Source: Paenibacillus brasilensis (GTDB lineage: Bacteria > Bacillota > Bacilli > Paenibacillales > Paenibacillaceae). Taken from it: DNA of 64,000 bases. The notes beneath the pieces are model-generated. The model was not told where the DNA came from, searched no databases, and worked only from the letters and a program-made list of their open reading frames with translations. How positions within the stretch are numbered: position 1 is the first letter of the stretch; every line of letters starts with the position of its first letter. Shown in pieces: positions 25,321 to 38,000 of the stretch. The translations under genes were made by a program, and so were the position numbers. Location: assembly GCF_009363115.1 (NCBI RefSeq), contig NZ_CP045298.1, forward strand, positions 124,001 to 188,000, read 5' to 3'.

Positions 25321-26787
25321 TCATATATTTTGATTCTTTCCTTCGAGATCTTCTATAATTTCCATTGCCACAAAATATCCAAAAAATAAAGTTAATATAT
25401 CCTCGTACCGCTTTCCCCATCCTCTTGCTCTGCGTAATATTATGTTTTGGCTTTCTTGTAATTTCTTTTTATGGAATAATAAAGGAACAACAGATGAATG
25501 GCAAGCGGTCAGATCCATCATTAGAGCCGACAACTTCTTCTGAAACTCTTCAATCGGAAAGTCATTATTCTCTTTCGAATACAGCCGCATTGTTTCAGGC
25601 GGATCTTTAAATGAAGGTTGATATTGCGTACTAAAAACACCTTCATTAGTTATTTTGTCGGCAATTAATTTACCAAAGACGATACCCGATGCGAAGGCTT
25701 GTCCAGGGATTCTTCCCATGCCAAGATCACCATTAAATTGAGCTTCTCCAGTAACAAAAACACGATTTAAGTTTATAACCTCAGCATTAGCATTGATTTC
25801 GATTCCTCCTGAAGAATAGTGCATCGTTGGCGTAATTTTGATTCTTTTATTTTTAACAATATTAGGACTTGATCCATATTTTTTGAATTTTTCATTCAAT
25901 AAGTTTTCATCAGCATGGCTCAGATCCAGGTACATATCCTTTTTTTGTTTGATGCAATCGAGTTGAAATTTTAAAATCTCATCAATCATTTCGTGATAAT
26001 CATCACATGCAATTGCATCACTGATATGGTCATCTTTTAATAATTGAACTCCTTCCTTATCTACTATTTTCCCTTGACTCATAGATACAACTCCGCCCAA
26101 TAAAATTTGCCTTCCGTTGTAAATTGACCAAGGATGACACATTACTGTTGACATTCCCTTTAATCTTGCACCTATTTTTTTAGCTAAAATATGCGCTTCA
26201 CCAGTTGAACCCGGCGAATTATCATTGTAACTAAATTGTCCCGCATATCCTCCCGTAGCCAATACCAAATAATTAGTATAGATTCTAATAAATTGATCTG
26301 ATTGTGTGTCATAAAATAATGCGATAACTCCATGATCGGACTTTTCCAAATGAATCAAAATTTTATTACACATCGGTTGCTCAATACGCTGCAACAAGCT
26401 ATTGATTAATTTCTTTCCCCCATGTGATTTAATCAAGCATTCAGGCATGATACCAAAAGAGGTTTTCTCATAAGGAATTCCTAGTTCCTCAAAAAAATCT
26501 ATAATTATGCCGGAATTCCTGTATAGCGTTTCAATAACTGGCCGATCTGCCCCACATTTATCAATAGTAAGATTAATAATATCATTAATTTCATTCTCTG
26601 ATGGAACACGCGTATTAGCGGCTGAAAGGAAGGAGTTGCTTTGTTTGGGCGCATTCTTTTTTGTTATTATCATGTACTTCATATGGTTTTTTGACAAATA
26701 ATAAGCAACAGCAAGCCCCGAGATACCCGTACCGACAATCAAAATTGGAGTGTAGTGTTCAACGGATATTATATTTTGTTTCATCAT
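25321..26787 (-). CDS. FAD-dependent oxidoreductase (fumarate reductase/NadB-like)
   Basis: 488-residue flavoprotein of the succinate dehydrogenase/fumarate reductase flavoprotein superfamily. The N-terminal dinucleotide motif is ILIVGTGISGLAVAYYLSK. LVLATGGYAGQF is the second FAD contact, and the C-terminal region MHYSSGGIEINANAEVINLNRVFVTGE is the family's substrate and flavin motif. GAGGAG precedes the ATG at 26787. It lies in the tail of the PKS locus with the MATE pump and the MBL protein, so oxidation or desaturation of the polyketide is plausible but unproven. AT-rich codon use distinguishes it from the PKS genes. Confidence 0.8.
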   Translation of the reverse strand: MMKQNIISVEHYTPILIVGTGISGLAVAYYLSKNHMKYMIITKKNAPKQSNSFLSAANTRVPSENEINDIINLTIDKCGADRPVIETLYRNSGIIIDFFEELGIPYEKTSFGIMPECLIKSHGGKKLINSLLQRIEQPMCNKILIHLEKSDHGVIALFYDTQSDQFIRIYTNYLVLATGGYAGQFSYNDNSPGSTGEAHILAKKIGARLKGMSTVMCHPWSIYNGRQILLGGVVSMSQGKIVDKEGVQLLKDDHISDAIACDDYHEMIDEILKFQLDCIKQKKDMYLDLSHADENLLNEKFKKYGSSPNIVKNKRIKITPTMHYSSGGIEINANAEVINLNRVFVTGEAQFNGDLGMGRIPGQAFASGIVFGKLIADKITNEGVFSTQYQPSFKDPPETMRLYSKENNDFPIEEFQKKLSALMMDLTACHSSVVPLLFHKKKLQESQNIILRRARGWGKRYEDILTLFFGYFVAMEIIEDLEGKNQNI

Positions 26788-26807
26788 TTCATCTCCTCTT
26801 TTAGGAA

Positions 26808-26996
26808 ATGTGTAGAAAAGTTACGAGGATTGCCGACGAACAGCGCCCCGGTGGAAAATTGAAAGAGGGTAAGATTGCCAATCACTCGCATGTTTGTGTC
26901 AATGCGATCTTGAACACTCGCAAAATCCATGTGAAGCAGGGGCTGCAAGCAGTTATTCATCCGAAAAAGCGAGCTTCCGGCAGGAATAAGCCGTGA
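26808..26996 (+). mobile_element. IS5-like transposase scrap
   Basis: A plus-strand fragment encodes VNAILNTRKIHVKQGLQAVIHPKKR, resembling the IS5-family stretch in which a DANAIL-type segment is followed by AVIPPKxxR. No start, no end and no terminal repeats. Its GC content is higher than that of the flanking AT-rich genes. It lies between two minus-strand genes. Confidence 0.45.
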
Positions 26997-27035
26997 ACAG
27001 AACTGTGCGCCTGCAAGCCCCGCTCCCGCCTTGTT

Positions 27036-28496
27036 TTAAGCCTCAGTAGTTGTTGGTTTATTTTTCAGTTTTATAAACTCGCGTTTTGCCCACAAATACA
27101 GAAGCAAAAATGCTATCAGATTTCCGCTTCCAAAGAATATGAAAATAAGATTCATATTCTTGATGGGAAAATGAAGCAATGGCAGCAGCACCGGAAATGA
27201 AGTGATTAACATACGCAAAGCGTCACTGACTAAATTGGGCATCGGTTTGCCAATTGCCTGAAAAGCGAAAGAAGTGACAATAATTCCGGCAAGCCCAATG
27301 CTGGTCAATGTTAACAGCCTGACCTGTCTTACACTGTTATCTATAACATCCTGTACAGAAGAAAATTGCTGAAAGATCTGAGGCGCAAATAACATGTACA
27401 GTGCTGCAAGAACTAAGCCGGATATCATGCATATTTTGATATTTGTGGAGAATATTTTGTCACATCTTTTAAAGTTTCCCCCTCCAAAATTTTGTCCGAT
27501 CATGGGTATTGTAGACAACCCAATAGCGAATGCCGGGATTAAAAACATTTGATCCGTTCTGCTGACCAAAACCCAAGCATTCATTGATGCTTCACTTATA
27601 GATCCTACTACGTTATTCAATATCATGGTTGCTGTATTGATTAGCAAGAAGCCTATGGAAGCAGGGATACCAATATACAGAATTTCTTTAATAATCTTAC
27701 TGTCTGGCGCAAATATTTTCCCTTGAATTTGTATTGTTGTCTTTCCTCGTACAAAGAAAGATAAATAGTATACAACAGTTAACCCGACAGAGATTGAAGT
27801 CGCCAACGCCGAACCCTTAACTCCCATATTGAAACCAAAAATCAAAATCGGATTTAAAATAATATTAATAATTGTCGAAGCAGTTACAGCTATACCAATT
27901 TCTTTTGCTTTACCTTCCCCTTGCAGTATTCCCCCAATAGTTGTCATTAACAGTTGGAATAGCATACCCGGAATCATGTAATACAAATAATCAACGCCAT
28001 ATTGAATAGCTTCAGTTGACATCTTGCTGCCCGCTAAATGCTCAATGATGTTCCGCCCAAATATAGAACAAACAACCAATGTAATAACCGAAATGACCGA
28101 TGCCAATAATAGTCCGGTGTCCCCTGTTCTTTTAATCAGCACTTCATTTTTTTGGCCGAGGCCTCTGGCCGTAACGGAGCTTGTCGCCATAAATAAGGAA
28201 CAGGATATATAATAAATAATCAAGTATATGCTATAAACTAAACCTGTACCACTCAACAAAGCCGTTGAATTCCGGTCAATCAGGGATATAAAAAAAGTAT
28301 CCACCATCATATGGGCAAATAGCACGGACTGGCTAATCAATATTGGAATGCCTAGTTTCAGCGTAGTAAGAGCAATGGGCCCATTAAAGAGATCTAGTGA
28401 CTGTGGGTCTGATTTCCTTGCTTTACTGCTTTTGTCTGACGTAGTCAGAGCTTCCCCTTGGCTAGGGTCGTTTAGATTTGAGTTAAAATCTCCCAT
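27036..28496 (-). CDS. MATE-family efflux transporter
   Basis: 486-residue multidrug/toxin exporter with about 12 membrane spans in two repeats. The MATE hallmarks are visible at the N-terminus (GIPILISQSVLFAHMMVDTFFIS) and in the second half (GIPASIGFLLINTATMILNN, AIGLSTIPMIGQNFGGG). The first about 30 residues are hydrophilic. AAGGAG lies before the ATG at 28496. Placed 530 bases downstream of the last PKS gene on the same strand, it is the best candidate in the window for product export and self-protection. Drug specificity cannot be read from the sequence. Confidence 0.88.
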   Translation of the reverse strand: MGDFNSNLNDPSQGEALTTSDKSSKARKSDPQSLDLFNGPIALTTLKLGIPILISQSVLFAHMMVDTFFISLIDRNSTALLSGTGLVYSIYLIIYYISCSLFMATSSVTARGLGQKNEVLIKRTGDTGLLLASVISVITLVVCSIFGRNIIEHLAGSKMSTEAIQYGVDYLYYMIPGMLFQLLMTTIGGILQGEGKAKEIGIAVTASTIINIILNPILIFGFNMGVKGSALATSISVGLTVVYYLSFFVRGKTTIQIQGKIFAPDSKIIKEILYIGIPASIGFLLINTATMILNNVVGSISEASMNAWVLVSRTDQMFLIPAFAIGLSTIPMIGQNFGGGNFKRCDKIFSTNIKICMISGLVLAALYMLFAPQIFQQFSSVQDVIDNSVRQVRLLTLTSIGLAGIIVTSFAFQAIGKPMPNLVSDALRMLITSFPVLLPLLHFPIKNMNLIFIFFGSGNLIAFLLLYLWAKREFIKLKNKPTTTEA

Positions 28497-29029
28497 TTAC
28501 TATTCTCTCCTTGTATAATATTCCATGCATTTCTTGCATTTGCTCGCGCTTTCTTGGATTTTCAAGAGATGTGGATAGCATTGATCGCGGCCCTTATGGA
28601 AATAAATCTGTGGATGCTCCGTGCTTTTGTTGTCGTTTGCTAAAATCTGAGCGTTGGTTAACAAATGAATATTTGAAGTTTAAATCATGCGGTCATCTGG
28701 GGTGGGACTGGCGTATTTAGCAAAAATTCCGATGGGGTAAACCAGTAGTGTCCGGCCGGTCGATGCCGAAGATGACGTCGGTCTTGGCATTCTCCCGTCG
28801 AAGCTCCTTTATTCACAATACCAGATTTTTCATTGTTTGTAAATAAAAAATATAAACTTTAACCTGTCGATCTCGCAAACGGTTGTGCCGGGATTAACCC
28901 AGAGCCTCTGGCAGGCCTGGCGTTCCCGAATGGGCGAAGCAGGCTCCAGGCCCGCTCCGCTCCGGTGTACACCCTATCTGGCCCTCGTTCTGCCGCCAGG
29001 GAACCTTAAATCCATTCATTAAATACTGA
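28497..29029. other. 533-base gap between PKS-3 and the MATE gene
   Basis: No gene. The left part is AT-rich with a meaningless 69-codon frame. The right part (28890-29005) is abruptly GC-rich and contains an inverted repeat GGCCTGG (28914-28920) / CCAGGCC (28946-28952). No clear intrinsic terminator follows the PKS stop. The GC-rich block looks like a remnant of something else, but I cannot name it. Confidence 0.35.
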
Positions 29030-32000
29030 TTATACTGGAGCTTTACTTCCAGTACCGCTTAACTGTAAATTTTCAATCAAATTCTTGAGGTACCTATCGG
29101 AAACTACCTTTTTAAAATATAATTTTTTACACAATTTAAGAATCTTTTCATAGACATTCGGCTCATCAAAAATGGTCATATGGCAGCTAGGATCCACATC
29201 AATCATATAAAGTTTTGGAATTTCCCGTTCCCAGTCTCCCCAGTATTTTGAGCCATCTACAGCCTGTGAAAAATTAGGCACTGTAGAAGCATAGGGCTCC
29301 AGGTCACCATAAACCTTCCCGCCCTTGTTACGGAAATAGTAGCATGTCACTTCTTCCGGATATAATAATGGCAAAACGGAAAATTTATCCAATTTATAGG
29401 ATTTTTGAATATCTAAATGTTTTTGTATCATTTTGTGTAATTGTGCAGTAGTTTTATTCAATCCGCGGCTCTTTGCAAGTTCAATAAGCTCATTTAAATA
29501 GACTTCATCACTTAATTCTAAATTGGTTTCATCGCGATGGATTAACATAGGCGGCTCATCTGATTTTTGCTTCATTGCAGAAATGAGGGCGACGTTTATT
29601 GTTTGCAGAATTAAATCTTTATCACTGTTTTTTAACGCATTTAATGCATTGCTATCCAGTGTGTCCAGCATAACAATAGTATTTACTTTTTGTCCCATTT
29701 TTTGCAATTTTCGTGTAACTTCATATGCAATATCTCCCCCCAGCGAATACCCGCCTAGATCATAGGGTCCTTCCGGTTGCACGGCCTGAATGATTTGAAT
29801 GTAGTATTCAGCCATAGAGGATATCCCTTGCAGCGGCTCCCTTTCGGACATCCACCCACGCGCCTGAATTCCATAGAATGGCCTTTGTGAATTCCGGGCA
29901 ATGCCCTGATAGGATTCTACTCCACCCAATCCCGGGTGAAACCAGAACACAGGCTGCCCATGCACGCTCTCGTTGAGGTGAATTATTTCCGGATATTCGG
30001 ATAAATCTTTTGGAACGATAATTGTTACCTTAGGAATCGAAGTCTGCTCATGTACTCCTGCACTTTTTTCCTTCAAAATGTTCACAATATCCTGAGCCGT
30101 TCTACTTTCACGTAAATTGTCCAAAGTAACTGAGAATTCCATCCTGGATTGCAGTTGTTGAAATAATGACATCAGCAATATCGAATCAAATCCGTATTGC
30201 TCCAAGGGCTTATTGATATCCAGTTCTGACGGACTCATTCCCAGCACAATGGACAGTATATCCATTACTTGGTCTGAAAGAGATTCAAATTCTGTTGCGG
30301 TATCCTCATTTGCGACTTCTTCAGGCACTTCAAGCTTAACGCTCAGCCCTGTAGCCTTCTGATGCTCTGCCCAGCAGCGCCGTTTCTCAAAGGGATAGGT
30401 CGGCAATGCTACTATTCGCGCACCTTTACCGCTGTGCAACAGCTCCCAAGGAATTTTACTTCCTTGTACCCAGCATAGTGCCAGCTTCTCAAGGTTATTC
30501 TCGGCTATAAGTTCTTGCAGCAAGACCTCCTCCAGTTTTCCTGAGAGCAGGCTTCTGATTCCTGCTGAAATATCCGCTTCATAATTCCCCGTATACATAG
30601 GAACAGAGGCATTTATTCCTGAATGATCAGTTACGGATTTCAAGTACGCCTCCATACCCTCGATCAACTCTTCACGGCTGCTTACTACCATTGCCAATCG
30701 GCACTCCATGGCTTCCCGCCCTGCTTGAAGGGTATGGGCAATGTCGGATAAACGGTATCCGTCTTGAAGGCGCAGGAATTCCAGCATTTGCCGGACAACG
30801 AGCTGAAGCCGGACCGCATTCTTGGCTGAGAAGACCATGAGCTGCTCAGGGGAGGATGAATCCTGGCCTGGAGCTACATCCACATCCTCCTGTTCAGGCT
30901 GATACTCTTCGATAATTAAATGTGCATTCGATCCGCCTGCTCCAAAGGAACTTACAGTTGCACGCCTTGGATACTCCTGTTCTACTCCGTCCATCGTTAT
31001 TACTGGTCTTTTCCAATCTATTAACTCTTTTTGCAGATAAAATGGAGTATGATCAAGGTTGATATTAGGGTTTAACGGATCTACCTTAATGGACGGAACC
31101 AATTTCTTATGCTGCAATTGCAAAATAACCTTCGTCAGTTGTGCCATTCCCGATACAGCCTCCGGATGCCCAATATTGGATTTTACAGACCCGATTACAC
31201 AAAACTGTTGATCGGTTGTAAACTTACGAAAAGCGTTATTTAAGGCAGTAATTTCGATAGGATCCCCTAATGCCGACCCATTGGCCGCAGCTTCAACATA
31301 GCTGACTGTACGGGGATCAATCCCTGATTTTGTAAAGTTATTTTCAATCAACTGAGCCTGTGCGTTCGGATTAGGAACTGAGAATCCGTTAGTATGTCCT
31401 CCATGATTGGTTGATGTTGATTTAATCACAGCCAGAATGGAGTCTCCGTCCATTCTTGCCTTTGACAGCGGCTTTAACAGCACTACCCCAACACCTTCCG
31501 AAGGTAGATAACCATCACCCTTACCAAAAGATCTGCTGTCTGTATGACTGCCAAGCATTTGCACCTGGCTCAATCCCAAATATTTCCTAGGGTGAATGGA
31601 AAGATTAGCACCTCCGGCTATTGCCAATTGGCATTCACCTTTTATAAGACTTTCACAAGCCATATGAATGGCGATCGTGGCAGAAGAACACATCGTATCA
31701 ATCGCTACACTCGGTCCCTGAAAGTTGAAAAAGTGAGAAACCCTATTTGCAATGGAGCTGTAGGATGATATTGCCATTGCTGATTCTTTGGAAATGTCCA
31801 AATCAAAAGAATGGTATTGATGATACATCGCACCGGCAAAAACTCCGACGTTAGCCTGATACAGGCGTTGTAAATTCTCACGGGTATATCCGCAGGTTTC
31901 CAGTGCATTCCAGACTGTCTCCAGAAACAGGCGGTCCAAAGGATCTATAATTTCCGCTTCCCTTGGCGAAATATTGAAGAATAAAGGATCAAATTTATCT

Positions 32001-35000
32001 ATGTCTTCAATAAATCCTCCCCATTTACAGTATGTTTTTCCAATGGTGTTCCTAGCCTCATCAAAGTAAAGACTGTGGTCCCAACGATCACCAGGAATTT
32101 CTGTAATGCAATCCTTCCCGTCCCTCAGGTTATTCCAGAATTCTTGAATATTTTTTGCTCCGGGATAACGCCCTGAAAGTCCTATGATAGCAATATCATT
32201 ATCCTCAGGTAATTTTTCCGGCTTCGATTTCATACGTGAGGAAGTAAACCTCAGCCTTCTGTGACTATTGAACAATTGCTTTACAGGCTCTGGCTCAGCA
32301 ACATTTTTCTTTGAATTTTTGCCGTCCTCAATGGCATTCTCTTTAATTCCTAAAAGTTCTATTAATTTATCCAGATGGGATTCAAGGAAATGCCCGGTTA
32401 ATTCTTGAATGCTTTGATATTCAAAAAACAATGTTCTGGATAATGAACCAAAAGGCTTTTCCAATTTATTAGTCAATTCCATTGCCATGATTGAGTCTAT
32501 GCCGTATTTTTCCATAGGGGCATCTGCCTCAATACGGTGAGGAGGCAGTTTAATCACTGATGAAAGCAGGGTTTTAAAGTAATTTACAGCTTTCTCATGA
32601 AGCAAATGTTGTTCTATTACAGGTTCTCCTTTTGTCGCTTCTACAGCAGGCTTCGTTGTTACAACCTCCGCTAGAGGCAACTGTCTTTCGAGTGTTTCCT
32701 GAAAACGTCTAATATCACCTTCAATAACCATCACCTGCGGTTCGCCCGAAGCTAAGCCTTTATATAAAGCTTGAATTCCGGTTTTGGTTTGCATGGCAAC
32801 TATACCTTTGTTTTGTTCCGATGTTTTTTCAATTTCTGCGTTGACACTCATGCCGCCATCTTTCCACAGTGGCCAGTTGATAGATAAGGTTTGACCTTGC
32901 CGTTGCTTCGATAATGTTAAAGTATTTCGATATCTGGCATAGGCATCCATAAAAGCATTAGCTACAGCATAGTCAGCCTGGCCTACATTGCCAAAGCACC
33001 CTGCTGTCGATGAGAATAGAATGAAGAAATCAAGCGGCAGTTCCATGCTCGCGTGATCCAGATTCAACAGCCCGCTAACTTTAGGCTTCAGAACCTCTAG
33101 CAGATCTGCTTTATTTTTTCTTAGTATGAAATTGTCTTTGATTACACCAGCACTGTGTATGATTCCGTTGATGCCTCCGAATTCCGCCTGGACGCTTCGT
33201 ATGAAATCAATAACATCCTCTCTTTGAGTCACATCCAGTTGCCTGTATTCAACTCTGGCATCCAGAGCCTTTAATTCGTCAAGCTTAGCCTGTTTGATCG
33301 CGCCAAGCAGGGATCGTCCGGTGAGAATCAGTGTAGGATTCTTTACTTTGTTTGCAATTTCTTTGGCAAAGATAAGTCCCAAGCCGCCGGCACCACCTGT
33401 AACTAGGTATATGCCCCTATCCTTCCATGGAAGTTCCGCTGTTTCGCGGATAGCTTCGATTTCGCTCCAGGCCGTAACGAACCGTTTACCTTCCTGATAT
33501 CGTATGCGAGTATCAACCGGGCTGCGGCTGTTCTCTTTCAGTTTCTCAAGTATTCCTTCTGAACCTTCCCATGATTCTACTTCAATTAACTGCCCTATAA
33601 GCTTCGGATTCTCTAACTGCGCCGTTTTTAGAAGACCGGTTAAACCGGATAAAAATTGCAGCTCCTCCCTGGCAGGAACAACAACCTGGATCAGCACCAT
33701 ATCCTTAGGTCTTTCTTTCAGAATGCTTTGAATTTTTTCAAAGATCTCTACAGTATATATCTGGAACAGTTCATCTATGTTGCTCTGTTGAGACTGCAAA
33801 ATCATACACTGAACTCCGTTTATATGAGCTTCAATTTTTTCCCTGGCTGCTTCATCCTGCCCGCAAAGTATAACTACATGTTGGCCATAAACAGGTGCCA
33901 AGCCCCCTTGCAGAACCTGTTGTTCATTCCAGCCGGGCTTTAGCATTAAAGTACCGGTATTTACTGAAGCTCCTTCAGAATCCGCATCACCTTCAAACAC
34001 TCTGGAGGTAAATCCTCTCAATTTCATATAAATATTCCCGTTATCATCACACAAGTCAACATCAAGCTTCCTGATCTTGTCTCCTTCTTCGCTGCCCCTG
34101 CTGTACCTGACAAAAGCCCACATAGAAGCGGTATTGCTTCCAAATATTTCGATTTCGTCTAAAGCAAAGGGTACCGCTGTCTTAAGCTCATGTGAACCCA
34201 TCATTAAGCACATTGATGTCTGTAAAGCAGCATCTGCCAAACTTGGATGAATGACAAACTGACCTCGCGTAGCAGAAACAGATGGAGGCAAAGATAGTTT
34301 TGCAAGCAATTGACCAGATCCCATATATACATTTTCTATTGCTTGATGCCCCGGACCATAGTCAAACCCTATAGCGCGGAAAGCTTCATAGCATTGGGCG
34401 GATGTAAAAGTTCCTTGATTGCACTGTTGCTGCAAGGCAGTTAAATTCAGGGTTGTGATTTCTTTAACCACATTCAGCACCGCATGGCCCTGGCTGTATA
34501 TGATCGGTTCCTTGTCGCTGAAGTCACTATAGATTTCATAGGAAATCTCTCCGTCCTTCTCCGGGAACAGGCCGATGTGGATTTGAACCGGCTGGGCTCC
34601 CGCAATAATAGGCCGGACCCAAACGATGTTCTTTAGTCTTATCCCTGTATCCTCTTCCATCAATGCCCCTGCCCCATGCTCAACCGCAGCCCGGGCCATC
34701 TCAAGATAGGCGACTCCGGGTAACACCCGCTGTCCCTTAACAACATGGCTTTCCAGGAAAAACTCCTTGCCCGTGAAGGTTGAAGTAAATCTCTGCTCCA
34801 GCAGGTCGGACGTATTCCGGTGCAGCAGAGGATGAATCACAGAGGTCTCTACCGTAGGGACCGCCCGGTTATTGCCGTTATGTTCACCGATTCCATCGAT
34901 CCAGTAGCGTTCCTTTGCAAACGGGTAGGTGGGAAGGCTGACTCTTCTGCGTTTAGCCGAGCCGTAGAGCTTGTTCCAATCAAAAGCTAAACTTTTCGTC

Positions 35001-38000
35001 CATAGATCTGCAATTTTCCCGTACTTTCCACGTTGAATCCATTTCTCAATCGTTTCCTGCATCTCTTCATCTACAGCCAAAGCAGCCAATGTATCTTTAT
35101 TACGTTTTACCTGCCCTCTGTACAGGTTCTCAATTCCATCCTGTCCGGCTGCAAAGCCCCACAGCTTCGCCTTGAGCTGCCCGATGCTGTCTGCCAGTAC
35201 TCCCAGCCGCTCTTCCATGGCCTCGCGCCCTGTCTGGAGGGTGTAAGCTATGTCCGCAAGGTCGCCCTCCGTCCATGGCTGTTCCTCGATGGCGGCCAGC
35301 AATCTCTGGACCTGCGCCTTCAGCCCTTCCTCATTCTTGGCCGACAGCACAATGATGGCCGGCTTCTCCGGGGTAACGGCAGCCGAGGCCGCTTCCTGCT
35401 GTGCAGGAATATATTCCTCAAGCACCACGTGCGCGTTGGAGCCTCCGGCCCCAAACGAGGAAATTCCCGCCCGTCTTGGGACCTCCTGTCCATCCACGAC
35501 CGGCCGTTTCCAGTCGGCAAGCTCCTGCTGCACGGCAAAGGGCGTCTTGGCAAACTGGATATTGGGGTTCAATTCCTTCGCATGCAGGCTGGGCGCAAGC
35601 TTCCCGTGCTTCATTTGCAGCAGGATTTTAGTCACTCCCGCGATCCCCGCTGCCGCCTCCAAATGCCCGATATTGGATTTGACCGATCCAATCGCACAAT
35701 ACCCGCTGTCTTGGGTATCTCTGCCAAACGCCTGGGTCAGCCCCGTAATTTCTATCGGATCGCCCAGCGCCGTTCCTGTCCCATGGGCTTCAATATAACT
35801 GACGGTCCGCGCATGGATTCCGGCCTTGTCCAGCGCCGTGCGAATCAGCTCGGCCTGGGCCACCGGATTTGGCACGGTATACCCGTTCGTCTTGCCCCCG
35901 TGGTTGATGCTGGTGCTGCGGATCACCGCATAAATATGATCCCCGTCTGCGACTGCCTTGGACAAAGGCTTCAGCAGAACGCAGCCCACCCCTTCACCCG
36001 GGACAAAGCCGTTGCCTCCGCTGCCAAAGCTCTTGCACTGGCCGTCGGCCGAAAGCATTTGCTGGGCGCATAATCCAACATAGCTGGAAGGATGCAGGTA
36101 AAGGTTAACCCCCCCGGCAACCGCCATTTCGCACTCCTGCTGATACAGATGCTCACACGCCTCATGAATGGCGGTTAATGACGAAGAGCACATCGTATCA
36201 ATGGGCATGCTGGGACCTTGCAGGTTCAGCAAATAGGAAATCCGGTTGGCTACCGAGCTGAATGACGTATGCGGAAATACCCTCTCGCCCTGCTTCCATA
36301 AATCCGGGCCGTATAAATCGTAGCCGGTCTTGGTAATCCCCGCGAAGACGCCCACCTTCCCGTTATATTGCGACCGGATCTGCTCCCGGGTATAGCCCGC
36401 ATCCTCCAATACCTCCCAGCAGGATTGGACAAACAGCCGTTCCTGCGGGTCCATGTTATGGGCTTCTAGCGGTGATATGTTGAAGAAGAGCGGGTCAAAC
36501 TCCGCGAATCCGTCTATAAAGCCGCCCCACTTGCTGTAGCTTTTCCCCTGCGCTGCCGCCTCCTGGGGGTCCGGCTGGAAGAACCCTTCCTTGGACCAGC
36601 GTTCCTCCGGAATTTCCGTGATGCAGTCTTGTCCCCGCCGCAGATTGTCCCAATATTCCTGCAGGCTTCCGGCCTTGGGATAGCGTCCGCTGATCCCTAT
36701 AATCGCCACAGGCTCCCGCGCGGCAGCGGCGGGCGCTCCAGCAGTAAAGCTGCGTGCCTTCCTTCTGCCGGCCTTCCGTGAAGCCAGTACAGGGAGTTCG
36801 TGATCGAAATTCCCCTGTGCCGCATGCGGCGGCAGGGCTTGTACCCGCTCTGGCAGGGCTTGTACCCGCTCGGTCAGCCCCGTCCATTTTAAGCACCCCG
36901 GGGAGTGGTCGGACACCAGATACTCCGCCAGTTCCAGCAAGGTCCGGTATTCATAGAACAGCGTCTTGGAAAGCTCCCCAAAGATATCCCCCAGCTTCTG
37001 GTTCAGCTGATTGATCATAATCGAGTCAATGCCATAGCTCTCCAGAGACTCTTCCCCATCAATGCTGTCCACACGCATTTTGGTAATGTCGCCGAACATA
37101 ACCTTGAGCTGGTGCAGCGTCTTTTCCTTCAATAGTTCCGTGTCAATAGCCGAAGCCGAAACAGCTTGAGCAGCAGGCGCACTTGAAGCGTCCCCTTCCA
37201 CTGAACGGGGCAAGCGGCCCTTGCAGGTTTCCAGCAGATCGTCTGCCAGGCTGCGGAGGGTCGGATATTCAAGAAAGATGTCATAGGTCCAGTCGAGTCC
37301 ATACGCTTGGTTCAATTCGTTAACCAGTCCGGTCAGGGCCACCACATCCAGCCCATAGTCATTCCACTCTGCATCAGGGTCAATGTCCTCGGTCCCCGTT
37401 TGCAGCAGCCGGGCGACTCTTCTTATGCAATCCTCCCGCACTTGCTCCGGCAAAGCTCCATTCTGAGCTTCCGAATAAGCTGGAGAATCCGGCAGAAATT
37501 TTTCCTTTAACCGTACCGGATTCCCCTCCATGACCATGACCCGGTCACTCCCGGAGGCAAAGGCATGGTATAGCGCCTGAACGCCGGTCTGCGTCCGCAT
37601 GGGGGCAATCCCGAAATCCTTCATCATCACCTTCTCGGTCTCTTCATCCACATGCATTCCGCCCTCTTTCCATAAGGGCCAATTGACGGAGAGTGTCCGT
37701 CCCTGGCGCTGCTTTAACAGCACCAGGCTGTTCCGGTAGCCTGCATAGGCATCCATGAACGCATTAGCCATAGCATAATCCGCCTGGCCGACATTGCCGA
37801 CAGCCCCGGTCATGGATGAGAAGAAAATGAAGAAGTCCAGCGGCAAGTCCCGGCTGGCTTCATCCAGGTTGACCAGTCCGCTGACCTTGGGAGCCATTAC
37901 AGCTTGCAGCTCCTCCTTGGTTTTTCTCAGGATGAAATTATCCCGGATGATTCCTGCGCCGTGAATAATTCCGTGGAGGGCTCCGTAATCGTTCCGAATG

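Noticed and set aside
28511..28720. 69-codon plus-strand frame with several cysteines
   Set aside because: No ribosome binding site, no family resemblance, and it overlaps the start region of the MATE gene on the other strand.
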